DNA from: Fermentibacter danicus
Lineage (GTDB): Bacteria > Fermentibacterota > Fermentibacteria > Fermentibacterales > Fermentibacteraceae
Direction: 5' to 3'
DNA: 41,337 nt
NCBI GenBank assembly: GCA_001618615.1
Contig: LKHB01000224.1
Span: 1-41,337, forward strand
Made by a program: the position numbers and the translations under genes. This document shows positions 8,130 through 15,550 of this stretch, piece by piece. Each line of letters opens with the position of its first letter. The stretch's first letter is position 1. The notes under the pieces were generated by a model. That model searched no databases. It had not been told where the DNA came from and saw nothing but the letters and a program-made list of their open reading frames with translations.

Positions 8130-9102
8130 CGGACCCGCTCCCGGTGAAGACATGGATCAGGATGTACTGCCATCCATTCCTCTCGATCCCGATGCATGAA
8201 GCGAGGCCGACCCCGTCGTAGACCTCTCCGAGGCAGGCGGAGCGGTGGGCCGGGCTGGTGAGGATCATCGACCAGGCCTCATCCAGGCCGGAGCCACTGC
8301 CGATGTTCTCGGCGAAGAGACCCCCGGGGGCGCCGAGGAGCAATGCGAGGTTCACAGAGTGGCGGACCGCTCCGGACATCGCCACGCTCTCCGCCCTGGC
8401 CAGGGCGATCGAATCCAGATCAGGTTCCCTCGACAGAGGGGGGAGGCCCGACTCCCGCCTGAGCGAGTTCAACTCGTCCAGCACGTCGTCGAGGGTCGAG
8501 GCTCCCGATCGCGGTACGCCTCCGGCCTGCCCGGAGATCGCCTCGGCAGGCGTCACGCCGCACAGCACCGGCAGGAGCAGAAGCACCTCCGGGCCCGATC
8601 CCGTGTCGGACATGGCTTCGATCCAGTACACGCCCGTGTCGGCCGTTTCGAGGGAGTATCCGCCGGCCGAATCCCGGGCACAGCCCGAGACGATGCCCGA
8701 GGGTGCAGCCGAAAGTACAGTGTCGACGGCGGCTCCTGACAGCTCGAACCTGAACCTGGCTCCCGGCAGGGTGGCGAGGGGGAGGCCCGAGGGGAGTATT
8801 GCGGGCATGGGGGCTTCGACCAGAAGCCCGACTCCGCCCCCGGAGCCGTCGCAATAGCCCCAGAGCCGGTCGTCGGGTGAGGACAGGGCATCCACCCGGT
8901 CGGGCGGCCCTTCCGCCTGCGTGACGCTCCCGATCCGGCCGGGCCATCCCCTCGACGCGGCCAGGACGATCATGCCGCCCGCCTCGGGAATGAATCCGAG
9001 AGAGGCCATATCCTTCGCCAGGCTGTCGAGCTGGGGCATGCGGGAGGCCGCCGGAGCGGGTTCCGGATTCAATGCGAGGAGGGGTACGAGGCACCAGAAC
9101 AT
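8116..9102 (-). CDS. Secreted CAP-domain (SCP/YkwD-like) protein
   Basis: 328 residues. It starts with a short signal-like segment (MFWCLVPLLALNPEPAPAA). The last 120 residues form a CAP domain: LNSLRRESGLPPL, IALARAESVAM followed by RHS, FAENIGSGS, and WSMILTSPAHRSACLG with the expected His and Glu, then YDGVGLAS. CAP proteins are extracytoplasmic; bacterial members have no single agreed activity. The middle (residues about 60-200) has no recognisable fold. A longer frame upstream, to 9285, is rejected: it would overlap the divergent radical SAM gene and lose the signal peptide. A TATAAT only 6 bases upstream of the ATG implies an almost leaderless transcript. It heads the operon with both HD-GYP genes. 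Confidence 0.8.
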   Translation of the reverse strand: MFWCLVPLLALNPEPAPAASRMPQLDSLAKDMASLGFIPEAGGMIVLAASRGWPGRIGSVTQAEGPPDRVDALSSPDDRLWGYCDGSGGGVGLLVEAPMPAILPSGLPLATLPGARFRFELSGAAVDTVLSAAPSGIVSGCARDSAGGYSLETADTGVYWIEAMSDTGSGPEVLLLLPVLCGVTPAEAISGQAGGVPRSGASTLDDVLDELNSLRRESGLPPLSREPDLDSIALARAESVAMSGAVRHSVNLALLLGAPGGLFAENIGSGSGLDEAWSMILTSPAHRSACLGEVYDGVGLASCIGIERNGWQYILIHVFTGSGSDAAD

Positions 9103-9108
9103 GAAATC

Positions 9109-9114
9109 ATTATA
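9109..9114 (-). promoter_or_regulatory. -10 box of the CAP/HD-GYP operon, possibly leaderless
   Basis: On the minus strand a perfect TATAAT lies 6 bases before the CAP start codon at 9102, so the transcript would begin at or next to the ATG. No good -35 is found at 16-18 bases. On the plus strand the same DNA reads TATAGT (9111-9116), a possible -10 for the divergent operon, so the two promoters would overlap and compete. Confidence 0.45.
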
Positions 9115-9146
9115 GTCAAACAAGGTTCGGATGGAACCACTCGCCC

Positions 9147-9151
9147 GGAGG
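9147..9151 (+). promoter_or_regulatory. Ribosome binding site that fixes a TTG start
   Basis: GGAGG sits 8 bases before TTG 9160 and decides the start of the B12-radical SAM gene. There is no in-frame ATG nearby that keeps the complete MKVLLVQSP N-terminus of the B12-binding fold. Confidence 0.6.
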
Positions 9152-9159
9152 AACAGCAG

Positions 9160-10392
9160 TTGAAAGTGCTCCTCGTCCAGTCCCCGTCGGGGCGCCCCGA
9201 GCCTCCCGTGTTTCCGCTGGGACTCGCATTCCTGGCGGGACAGCTCGGCGGCCACGAAGTATCCGCGGTCGATCTCTCCGTCCACCCGGACGCAGGAGCC
9301 GCCCTTTCGGAGGCGCTTGCGCGTTCGTCACCCGACGTCGTTGGGATCTCTCTCAGGAACATCGACGACAGCAGCTATCCGGAAACCTGGTCGTATCTCC
9401 GGCCGTTCGAGGAGATCCTCGGCGTCCTCTCGGGCTGGCGGGGGCCCGTCATGGTCGGCGGCCCGGGTTTCACGATCAACGCTCCGCAGTTGATGCAGAG
9501 ATACGAAAGGATAGACGCGGGCATCGCGGGAGAGGGGGAGGCGCTCCTGCCCGCTCTGCTCGAATCCTGCAGGACGATCGCCGGCGGGAGGACGCTCCAC
9601 CAGGCTTCGGCGGTCGATCTCGCCTCGATCCGTCCGCCCGACTACTCCATCCTGCCTCTCGCGCCCTACGAGGCTCACTACGGAGTCGGCGTGCAGAGCC
9701 GCCGGGGATGCGCCTTCGGGTGCAGCTACTGCACCTACGCATTCATAGGAGGGCACGGCTTCAGATGCCGGCCCGTCGCTTCCGTCCTGGACGACATTTC
9801 CAGGCTGAAGGCCCTGGGATGCAGGCGATTCCAGTTCGTGGACTCGGTCTTCGACGCTCCGGCGGCATTCTTCCGCGAGCTTCTCGCCGGCATCGCCGAA
9901 ACCTTCCCGGAGGCGGACTGGGGAGCCTGGATCGATGCCGGGATAGACGGCGGGGACCTGCAGGCTCTCGCCCGGGCGGGATGCAGGAAGGTCGACTTCT
10001 CCCCGGACGCGATCACGGCCGCGGGCATGAGGGCCCTGGGCAAGAACGGCGACTTCCGGACGCTCGTCCGATCCGTCCGCAGGGCGCGCGCCGCCGGGAT
10101 GGACGTCGGTGTGAACTTCTTCAACGGGAATCCCCGCGAGGGCCTGCCGGCCCTGCTGGGCAAGTTCGCCTTCATGCTGTCGGCCAGGCTTCTCCTGGGA
10201 TTCCGGCACACCACAGTCAACATCGGCACCATCAGGGTGTACAGGGGCTCGAGACTTGCAGAATCGATGAAGAAGGACGGCAGCGTGCCGCCGGACTGCG
10301 AGTTCCTGGACCCCGTCTTCCTGCCGGCCCGCGGGCTTGCGGACAGGATCTTCAGGGTATTTCAGGCGGTCCGGAGGGCGAGGCATGGCTGA
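9160..10392 (+). CDS. B12-binding radical SAM protein
   Basis: 410 residues. Residues 1-130 form a Rossmann-like cobalamin-binding domain (MKVLLVQSP, then PLGLAFLAGQL, VMVGGPGFT, GEGEALLPALL) without the DxHxxG base-off motif. The radical SAM domain follows, with CxxxCxxC at C184, C188 and C191 (RGCAFGCSYC) and the preceding PPDYSILPL and GVGVQSRRG stretch typical of this superfamily. Members are mostly methyltransferases or ring-forming enzymes in tetrapyrrole, lipid and natural-product pathways; nothing here fixes the substrate. It uses a TTG start and overlaps aroE by 8 bases, so it is probably transcribed with the shikimate genes. It is the first gene of the plus-strand operon. Confidence 0.82.
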   Translation: MKVLLVQSPSGRPEPPVFPLGLAFLAGQLGGHEVSAVDLSVHPDAGAALSEALARSSPDVVGISLRNIDDSSYPETWSYLRPFEEILGVLSGWRGPVMVGGPGFTINAPQLMQRYERIDAGIAGEGEALLPALLESCRTIAGGRTLHQASAVDLASIRPPDYSILPLAPYEAHYGVGVQSRRGCAFGCSYCTYAFIGGHGFRCRPVASVLDDISRLKALGCRRFQFVDSVFDAPAAFFRELLAGIAETFPEADWGAWIDAGIDGGDLQALARAGCRKVDFSPDAITAAGMRALGKNGDFRTLVRSVRRARAAGMDVGVNFFNGNPREGLPALLGKFAFMLSARLLLGFRHTTVNIGTIRVYRGSRLAESMKKDGSVPPDCEFLDPVFLPARGLADRIFRVFQAVRRARHG

Positions 10393-11194
10393 TCTCAGGC
10401 TGGGTCTGCTCGGATGGCCGCTCGAATGGTCGCTATCGCCCGTCATCCACGAGGCCTTCCTCCGGGCGACCGGCCTGTCCGGCACCTACTCCCTCATTCC
10501 TCTCGAACCACGCTCAATGGAGGAGTCCCTCCCACGGTTGTTCCTCGAGGGCTGGTCCGGCCTCAACGTGACGCGCCCCCACAAGATGGAGGCGGCCCGC
10601 CTCTGCGCAAGGCTCGACGAGACCGCACAGGCCGCCGGCGCCGTGAACACGCTCGTACCGGAGAGCGACGGATGGGCGGGCTACAACACCGATACAGGTG
10701 GCTTCATCCAGGTCTTCGAGGCCTGCGGGCACCGGCCGCCCCTGCTGGTCGCGGGTGCGGGCGGAGCGGCGAGAGCTCTGGCTTCCGCGGCCCGGTTGAT
10801 GGGGATCGGCTGCGAACTCTTCGACAGGAGGGGGACGGGCGGACTCCGTCCCCTCTCGGCCATGCCCCGCGCTATCGAGGAGGCCGGCGGCGGGACCATC
10901 GTCAATGCAACCCCGCTGGGCTGGTCGGACGACGACCCCTTCCCGGCCCCGGACATCCTCCCGGCGGGGTTCTCCTTCATCGACCTGAACTACAATCCGG
11001 GCTGGAACTATGCGGCGCGGCTCAGGCGGGCCGGGTGCCGCGTCACCACCGGAGAGCGGATGCTGGTCGCCCAGGCCGCTCTCTCCTTCGCTCTGTGGAC
11101 GGGCAGGGAGGTCCCCGTGGACTGCGCCCTCGAAGCCCTGGGGCGGATATCCGGGCTGCAGCCCGGCAGCAGAAAGGGCTTGGAAATCTCATGA
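10385..11194 (+). CDS. aroE: Shikimate dehydrogenase
   Basis: 269 residues. AroE reduces 3-dehydroshikimate to shikimate with NADPH in aromatic amino acid synthesis. Family motifs are complete: LGWPLEWSLSPVIH at the N-terminus, GLNVTRPHK with the catalytic Lys, GAVNTLV, GYNTDTGGF with the catalytic Asp, and a dinucleotide-binding loop GAGGAARAL at about residue 124. The C-terminal part (FIDLNYNPGW, RMLVAQAALSFALWTG) also matches. The ATG at 10385 lies 8 bases inside the preceding gene and gives the normal family N-terminus. The stop overlaps the next ATG as ATGA. The partner aroK follows one gene later; aroA, aroB and aroC are not in the window. Confidence 0.93.
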   Translation: MADLRLGLLGWPLEWSLSPVIHEAFLRATGLSGTYSLIPLEPRSMEESLPRLFLEGWSGLNVTRPHKMEAARLCARLDETAQAAGAVNTLVPESDGWAGYNTDTGGFIQVFEACGHRPPLLVAGAGGAARALASAARLMGIGCELFDRRGTGGLRPLSAMPRAIEEAGGGTIVNATPLGWSDDDPFPAPDILPAGFSFIDLNYNPGWNYAARLRRAGCRVTTGERMLVAQAALSFALWTGREVPVDCALEALGRISGLQPGSRKGLEIS

Positions 11195-12180
11195 AGCTTC
11201 CAGTCGACAGGGATCCTGCCGTGCGCGAGATGCTGACGGGAATACTCACCGCTGCGCCCGGGAGGCTTCCCGCGATTTTCGAGGAGGCCCGGGCCGTGAG
11301 GAGTGCGCACTCCGGACGCAAGGCCTACCTCCGCGCCGTGATCGAGTTCGCGAACAACTGCAGGTGCAACTGCCTCTACTGCGGCATGAGGCGCGACAAC
11401 CGGTCGGTCGAGAGATTCCGGCTCGAGGCCGACGACATACTGAAGGCCGCCCGGCTGGCCGCCCGCGAGGGTATCGGCACCTTCTTCCTCCAGTCCGCCG
11501 AGACGGAGGAGTACGATGCCGAATGGCTCGCCGGGATCATCCGCGAGGTGGCCTCGATGGGGATGAGCGTGCTCCTCTGCGTAGGCGTCCGGGACGAGGC
11601 CGACCTGGATCTGTGGAGGGAGGCCGGCGCCTCCAAGTTCATACTCAAGCACGAGACCTCCGACGCGGGGCTCTTCGCCTCGATGAAGCCGGGTCTCGAC
11701 CTGTCCGACAGGATAGGATGGCTGAAGACGCTGAAGAGGCACGGATACGGGATAGGCTCCGGACCTCTCCTGGGTCTGCCGGGCCAGACAGTCGAGTCGC
11801 TGGTGGAGGACCTGTTCCTCATGAAGGATCTGGATGTGGACATGTCCAGCGTGTCGGTGTTCCTTCCGGCCGCGGGCACGCCCCTGGAATCCAGCCCGAC
11901 AGGGGACGTGGACCTCGGGCTCAGGTTCATTGCAGCCATGAGGATCTTTCTCAGGAGGACGCTCATACCTGCGACGAGCACCTTCGAGAGGCTGCGCCCG
12001 GGCGGTCAGCTCGCCTGCTTCGACGCCGGAGCCAGCGTGATCACGGTCAACATGACCCCTCCTTCCATACGCGACGATTACGAGCTTTACAGCAGGCGCT
12101 ACTTCGTCAGCCTGGAGCATGCCAGGTCGGTGATCGCCGCCGCCGGACTCACCGAGGCTTCGGAAGGCGCCGATGCCTGA
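11191..12180 (+). CDS. HydE-like radical SAM protein
   Basis: 329 residues. The radical SAM motif is C57-x3-C61-x2-C64 in NNCRCNCLYCGMRRDN, very close to the HydE form (NYCxNNCLYCGxRRDN), with an extra Cys59. The stretches HETSDAGLFASMKPG, GSGPLLGLPGQTVESLVEDL, and IPATSTFERLRPGG also follow HydE throughout. In [FeFe]-hydrogenase maturation HydE acts on the cysteine-bound iron complex made by HydG. BioB and PylB belong to the same superfamily but their cluster motifs fit less well. No hydF, hydG or hydrogenase gene is in the window; the gene is instead locked between aroE (ATGA overlap) and aroK (8-base overlap). It may be a true HydE, or a HydE relative with another substrate. Confidence 0.75.
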   Translation: MKLPVDRDPAVREMLTGILTAAPGRLPAIFEEARAVRSAHSGRKAYLRAVIEFANNCRCNCLYCGMRRDNRSVERFRLEADDILKAARLAAREGIGTFFLQSAETEEYDAEWLAGIIREVASMGMSVLLCVGVRDEADLDLWREAGASKFILKHETSDAGLFASMKPGLDLSDRIGWLKTLKRHGYGIGSGPLLGLPGQTVESLVEDLFLMKDLDVDMSSVSVFLPAAGTPLESSPTGDVDLGLRFIAAMRIFLRRTLIPATSTFERLRPGGQLACFDAGASVITVNMTPPSIRDDYELYSRRYFVSLEHARSVIAAAGLTEASEGADA

Positions 12181-12685
12181 CCCGTCGAGGCTGGCCGTCG
12201 CGGGACCGCCGTGCTCCGGAAAGACCGCCGTAGGCGGGGAGCTGGCCCGCATCACCGGCGCCGTCTTCATCGATCTGGATGCCTCGATCGCCGAAATCCA
12301 CGGCCTTACCCCGGCCGGAATCATCGAGGAGTCCGGAGAGGTCCGGTTCAGGGAGATGGAGGCCGCTGCGCTCGAGTCGGCGCTCGCCCGCCGGGGTCCT
12401 GTCGTACTGGCCCTCGGCGGGGGGACACTGCTCGATCCGTCCAACATGGAGCTGGTTCTGCGGGAAGCGGTGATCGTCACTCTGGACGTGAGGGAGGAGA
12501 TCCTCCGGTCGAGGCTCACTCCCGGCTCCCGGCCGCTCTCTCCCGATCCGGAAGCTCTCGGCAGGCTTCTCGAAGCCAGGCACGACCACTACCGGAGCCT
12601 CCCGAACAGGATCGACTGCTCGGACATGACCGTCGAGGAATGCGCCGTGGCCATACTGGCAATGCTGTACAGGGGCGGGTCTTGA
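12173..12685 (+). CDS. aroK: Shikimate kinase
   Basis: 170 residues, the usual length. It phosphorylates shikimate at the 3-hydroxyl using ATP. The P-loop is GPPCSGKT near the N-terminus, followed by FIDLDASIAE (the Asp that binds shikimate and Mg), the FREMEAAAL segment with its Arg, the GGG loop (ALGGGTLL), and the R-PL lid (GSRPLSPDP). ATG 12173 lies inside the HydE-like gene (8-base overlap). Together with aroE it gives two consecutive steps of the shikimate pathway in one transcription unit. A GC hairpin follows the stop immediately. Confidence 0.92.
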   Translation: MPDPSRLAVAGPPCSGKTAVGGELARITGAVFIDLDASIAEIHGLTPAGIIEESGEVRFREMEAAALESALARRGPVVLALGGGTLLDPSNMELVLREAVIVTLDVREEILRSRLTPGSRPLSPDPEALGRLLEARHDHYRSLPNRIDCSDMTVEECAVAILAMLYRGGS

Positions 12686-12686
12686 C

Positions 12687-12703
12687 GGCGGGCCGCTCCC
12701 GCC
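12687..12703 (+). terminator. GC hairpin after aroK
   Basis: A 6-bp stem GGCGGG / CCCGCC with a CCGCT loop starts one base after the aroK stop. Only a weak T-containing run (TCTATTC) follows, so it could be a partial terminator or attenuator that lowers readthrough into the HU-CBM48 and ftsK genes. Confidence 0.3.
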
Positions 12704-12737
12704 TCTATTCAAGCAGTCCGCAGCAGTGGAGGGATTC

Positions 12738-13274
12738 TTGACCAGGGAAGAGCTTACGAGGGACATCGCCGCGCGCACCGGCCTGTCGCGCCGCGAGGCC
12801 GGTGCGGCGCTCGAGGCGGCCCTGGCGATCATCGAAGAAGCCTTGTGCAGGGGGGACAGCGTCTTCCTGAGGGGGTTCGGCTGCTTCGAGCCCAGGCCGG
12901 GGCTCAGGCGCAGAGCCAGGGATCCCAGAGGGGGCGGAACCATGGAGATCCCCTCGCGGACCAGGCCGTTCTTCAGGCCTTACGACCGCCTGAAGGAGGC
13001 CGTCGGCCGGGCGATGACCGAGTACATACCCTCCGCGTTCTTCCACCCGGGCGGACCCGGCATAGCGAAAGTCTCGATATGCGGATCATTCAACGACTGG
13101 AACCGCGATTCGGATCCCATGCAGAGGCTGCCCGACGGAAGCTGGGTGGCCGAGATCCCTCTCCCGGCCGGGAGAACCTTCAGCTACATGTTCTCCGTAG
13201 ACGGCAGGCTCGTACCCGATCCCGACCCGGATGTCCCGAGGGATGACTCGGGCAGATCCCTGAGGTCTCTGTGA
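12738..13274 (+). CDS. HU/IHF-type DNA-binding domain fused to a CBM48 (AMPK-type glycogen-binding) domain
   Basis: 178 residues. Residues 1-92 are an HU domain: MTREELTRDIAARTG, the alpha-helical dimer part, FLRGFGCFEPRPG, and an arm reading RDPRGGGTMEIP with the intercalating Pro63, then PFFRPYDRLKEAV. Residues about 108-178 match a CBM48/AMPK-beta module: KVSICGSFNDWN, MQRLPDGSWVAEIPLPAG, FSYMFSVDGRLVPDPD. The first half should bind and bend DNA; the second is a beta-sandwich that in relatives binds glycogen or starch-like glucans. TTG 12738 is chosen because GGAGGG lies just before it and it gives the normal HU start; GTG 12726 lacks a site. It overlaps ftsK (GTGA). The joined function is unknown. 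Confidence 0.82.
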   Translation: MTREELTRDIAARTGLSRREAGAALEAALAIIEEALCRGDSVFLRGFGCFEPRPGLRRRARDPRGGGTMEIPSRTRPFFRPYDRLKEAVGRAMTEYIPSAFFHPGGPGIAKVSICGSFNDWNRDSDPMQRLPDGSWVAEIPLPAGRTFSYMFSVDGRLVPDPDPDVPRDDSGRSLRSL

Positions 13275-15550
13275 CGGCCCGGGGGAGGAGACCCGCCTCC
13301 AGGAGGCAGCCGCCCCGCAGACGGGGACTCAGAACCGTTTCCATCATTCTGCTCTTCTTCGCGGGCATCGGGCTGCTCGTCATTCTCGCCGCCGGCGGGC
13401 TCGCCATAAGGGGGCCTGCAGCCTCCATACGCGGATTCTTCTTCTACAACACCGGATTCCTTGGATTCCTGGTCCCGGTGCTGCTCCTGCTGTGCTCCAT
13501 ACGCCTCCTGAAGCCAACCGCCCTGCCCGGCGCATTCTCGTTCGTCCACGGGCTGGCGGTGACCCTGTACTTCCTCGCTGCACTGACGGACATGATCGGA
13601 AGGCGCATCAACCCCGCGCTCGCGTGGGAGCCCGGAGGCGCCATGGCCGGCAGGGCCGTGGACGTGCTTTCGGGCTGGATGGGGCCTCTGCCCGCCTACC
13701 TCGCGCTTCTGATGGGCTTCGTACTGTCGCTCATCGTTTTCACGGGATGGGACATAGCCGGCGACCTGGCGAGCGTGCCGGTGAGGCTTCCCAGGCTGCC
13801 CGCGAGGAGTCCCCGGCCGCAGCCCGGTGTCGTGATCCCCACCCCGTCCGGGTCTTCCGCGCACAACTGGATCAGAAAGCGCGAGGAGGGCCCTCCTCAT
13901 GATGTGCCCAGCTTCCTGCCGGACGCCCGGGACGCAGTTCCTGCAGCAGTACTGGAATCCCCCGGAGAGCCTCCGGACGATCCCCGGGAGCGCCGTGGAG
14001 AGCCCGCGGCTCTTCCGGCGCATGTCCGGACCGACGGGACGCCGGTGGATGCGTCCGCCGAACGCACTGCGGAACCAGGGACGGATTCGAGTCTCCCCGC
14101 TCCGCCCGGCAGGCTCCCTCCGGATTCCGTCCTGATGTCGCCGCCGGCGACCTCGAGGTCCGGCGTATCAGAATCCGAGCTGAGAGAGAGAGCCGGCATC
14201 CTCGTAAGCAAGCTCTCGGAATTCGGCGTCGCCTGCGAGATAGTCGACATCAAGCCTGGCCCCGTGCTCACCAGGTTCGAGCTGCGGCCGGGGCCCGGGG
14301 TAAGAGTCAACAGCATCGTAGGTCGCTCGGACGACCTGGCTCTGGCCATGAAGGCCAGGAGGATAAGAATCCTCGCCCCGATCCCCGGCAGGGACGCTGT
14401 CGGGATCGAAGTCCCGAATCCGGTGCCGGACACCGTGTTTCTGCGGGAGATCCTCCGGACCGTATCGGGGGAGACGCTCCCGATAGCGCTGGGAAGGCGC
14501 ATGGAGGGCGACCCAATCGTGGCGGACATAGCGGACATGCCCCACCTGCTCGTCGCCGGAGCGACGGGACAGGGAAAGAGCGTCTGCCTCCATTCGATCA
14601 TCTGCACGCTCCTCATGAAGAAGCGCCCCGACGAGGTCAGGCTGGCTCTGATCGATCCCAAGCAGGGGGCCGAGCTGAAGGTCTACGAGGATCTCCCTCA
14701 TCTCTGGGCGCCGGTCGTGTGCGACGCCAGGGTCGCCCGCCTCCTCCTGGAGGATCTCGTGAACCACATGGAGAGCAGGTACGCGAAGTTCTCCCGGAAC
14801 GGAGTCCGCTCCATCGCCGAATACAACCGGGAGATAGCTCCCGAAGGCTCCGGGGCCATGCCCTACATAGTCCTCATCATCGACGAGCTGGCCGATCTGA
14901 TGACCACCTCGGCGAGCGAGATCGAGCAGCCCATCGTAAGGCTCGCCCAGATGGCCAGGGCGGTGGGCATACATCTCGTGGTGGCCACTCAGAGGCCGTC
15001 GGTCGATGTGATCACCGGGATAATCAAGGCCAACTTCCCATCCAGGATCGCCTTCATGGTAAGCTCGAAGACCGACTCGCGGACCATCCTGGACATGAAC
15101 GGCGCGGAGGCCCTGCTGGGCAGGGGGGACATGCTCTTCCTGCCTTCCTCGTCGCCGGAACCCATCCGGATCCAGGGCTCTCTGGTGACCGACAGGGAGA
15201 TCAAGCAGATAGTCGGCGACTGGCGTCAGCAGGATCTCCCGTACCAGTACTGCTTCGAGCCGGCCACGCTGACTCCGGGGAACATTTCCGGCTCCGCCGA
15301 CCTAGATAGCGATGACGCTCTGCTCCAGAGGGCCATGGACATCGTAGTGAGATACCAGATCGGATCCACCTCGCTGCTTCAGCGGAAGCTGAAGCTCGGT
15401 TTCTCGCGTGCGGGGAGGATAATGGACCTCCTGGAGGAGAAGGGCGTGGTCGGCCCGTCCAGGGACGGGAGAGCACGCGAGGTGCTCGTCAGCAGGGAGG
15501 ACGCCGGAATGACCTCTCCTTCGGACGATCCACAGGAGGGCGGAGCATGA
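13271..15550 (+). CDS. ftsK: DNA translocase FtsK/SpoIIIE
   Basis: 759 residues. The protein pumps double-stranded DNA through the closing septum. A basic N-terminus is followed by about four membrane segments up to residue 165 (for example TVSIILLFFAGIGLLVILAAGGLA), a Pro/Arg-rich linker (about 170-290), then the motor. The Walker A site GATGQGKSV is near residue 430, Walker B IVLIIDELADLM near 536, and VVATQRPSVDVITG follows. The C-terminal gamma winged helix (about 685-745; TSLLQRKLKLGFSRAGRIMDLLEEKG) should read polar KOPS-like sites. GTG start overlaps the HU-CBM48 stop (GTGA); the stop overlaps the next ATG (ATGA). The linker is short relative to E. coli FtsK but normal for SpoIIIE-type proteins. 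Confidence 0.95.
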   Translation: MTARGRRPASRRQPPRRRGLRTVSIILLFFAGIGLLVILAAGGLAIRGPAASIRGFFFYNTGFLGFLVPVLLLLCSIRLLKPTALPGAFSFVHGLAVTLYFLAALTDMIGRRINPALAWEPGGAMAGRAVDVLSGWMGPLPAYLALLMGFVLSLIVFTGWDIAGDLASVPVRLPRLPARSPRPQPGVVIPTPSGSSAHNWIRKREEGPPHDVPSFLPDARDAVPAAVLESPGEPPDDPRERRGEPAALPAHVRTDGTPVDASAERTAEPGTDSSLPAPPGRLPPDSVLMSPPATSRSGVSESELRERAGILVSKLSEFGVACEIVDIKPGPVLTRFELRPGPGVRVNSIVGRSDDLALAMKARRIRILAPIPGRDAVGIEVPNPVPDTVFLREILRTVSGETLPIALGRRMEGDPIVADIADMPHLLVAGATGQGKSVCLHSIICTLLMKKRPDEVRLALIDPKQGAELKVYEDLPHLWAPVVCDARVARLLLEDLVNHMESRYAKFSRNGVRSIAEYNREIAPEGSGAMPYIVLIIDELADLMTTSASEIEQPIVRLAQMARAVGIHLVVATQRPSVDVITGIIKANFPSRIAFMVSSKTDSRTILDMNGAEALLGRGDMLFLPSSSPEPIRIQGSLVTDREIKQIVGDWRQQDLPYQYCFEPATLTPGNISGSADLDSDDALLQRAMDIVVRYQIGSTSLLQRKLKLGFSRAGRIMDLLEEKGVVGPSRDGRAREVLVSREDAGMTSPSDDPQEGGA

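Noticed and set aside
9103..9285. An upstream extension of the CAP gene
   Set aside because: It would run across the divergent promoter and into the radical SAM gene, and the natural start at 9102 gives a signal peptide.
9160..10392. The B12-radical SAM protein as the missing radical SAM partner of Memo/AMMECR1
   Set aside because: The system's radical SAM enzyme has no N-terminal B12-binding domain, and this gene is 15 kb away in another operon.
11191..12180. Identification as biotin synthase or PylB
   Set aside because: The cluster motif (NNCRCNCLYCGMRRDN) and the GLPGQTVESLVEDL and IPATST stretches follow HydE, not BioB or PylB. The call is kept as HydE-like because there is no hydrogenase context.
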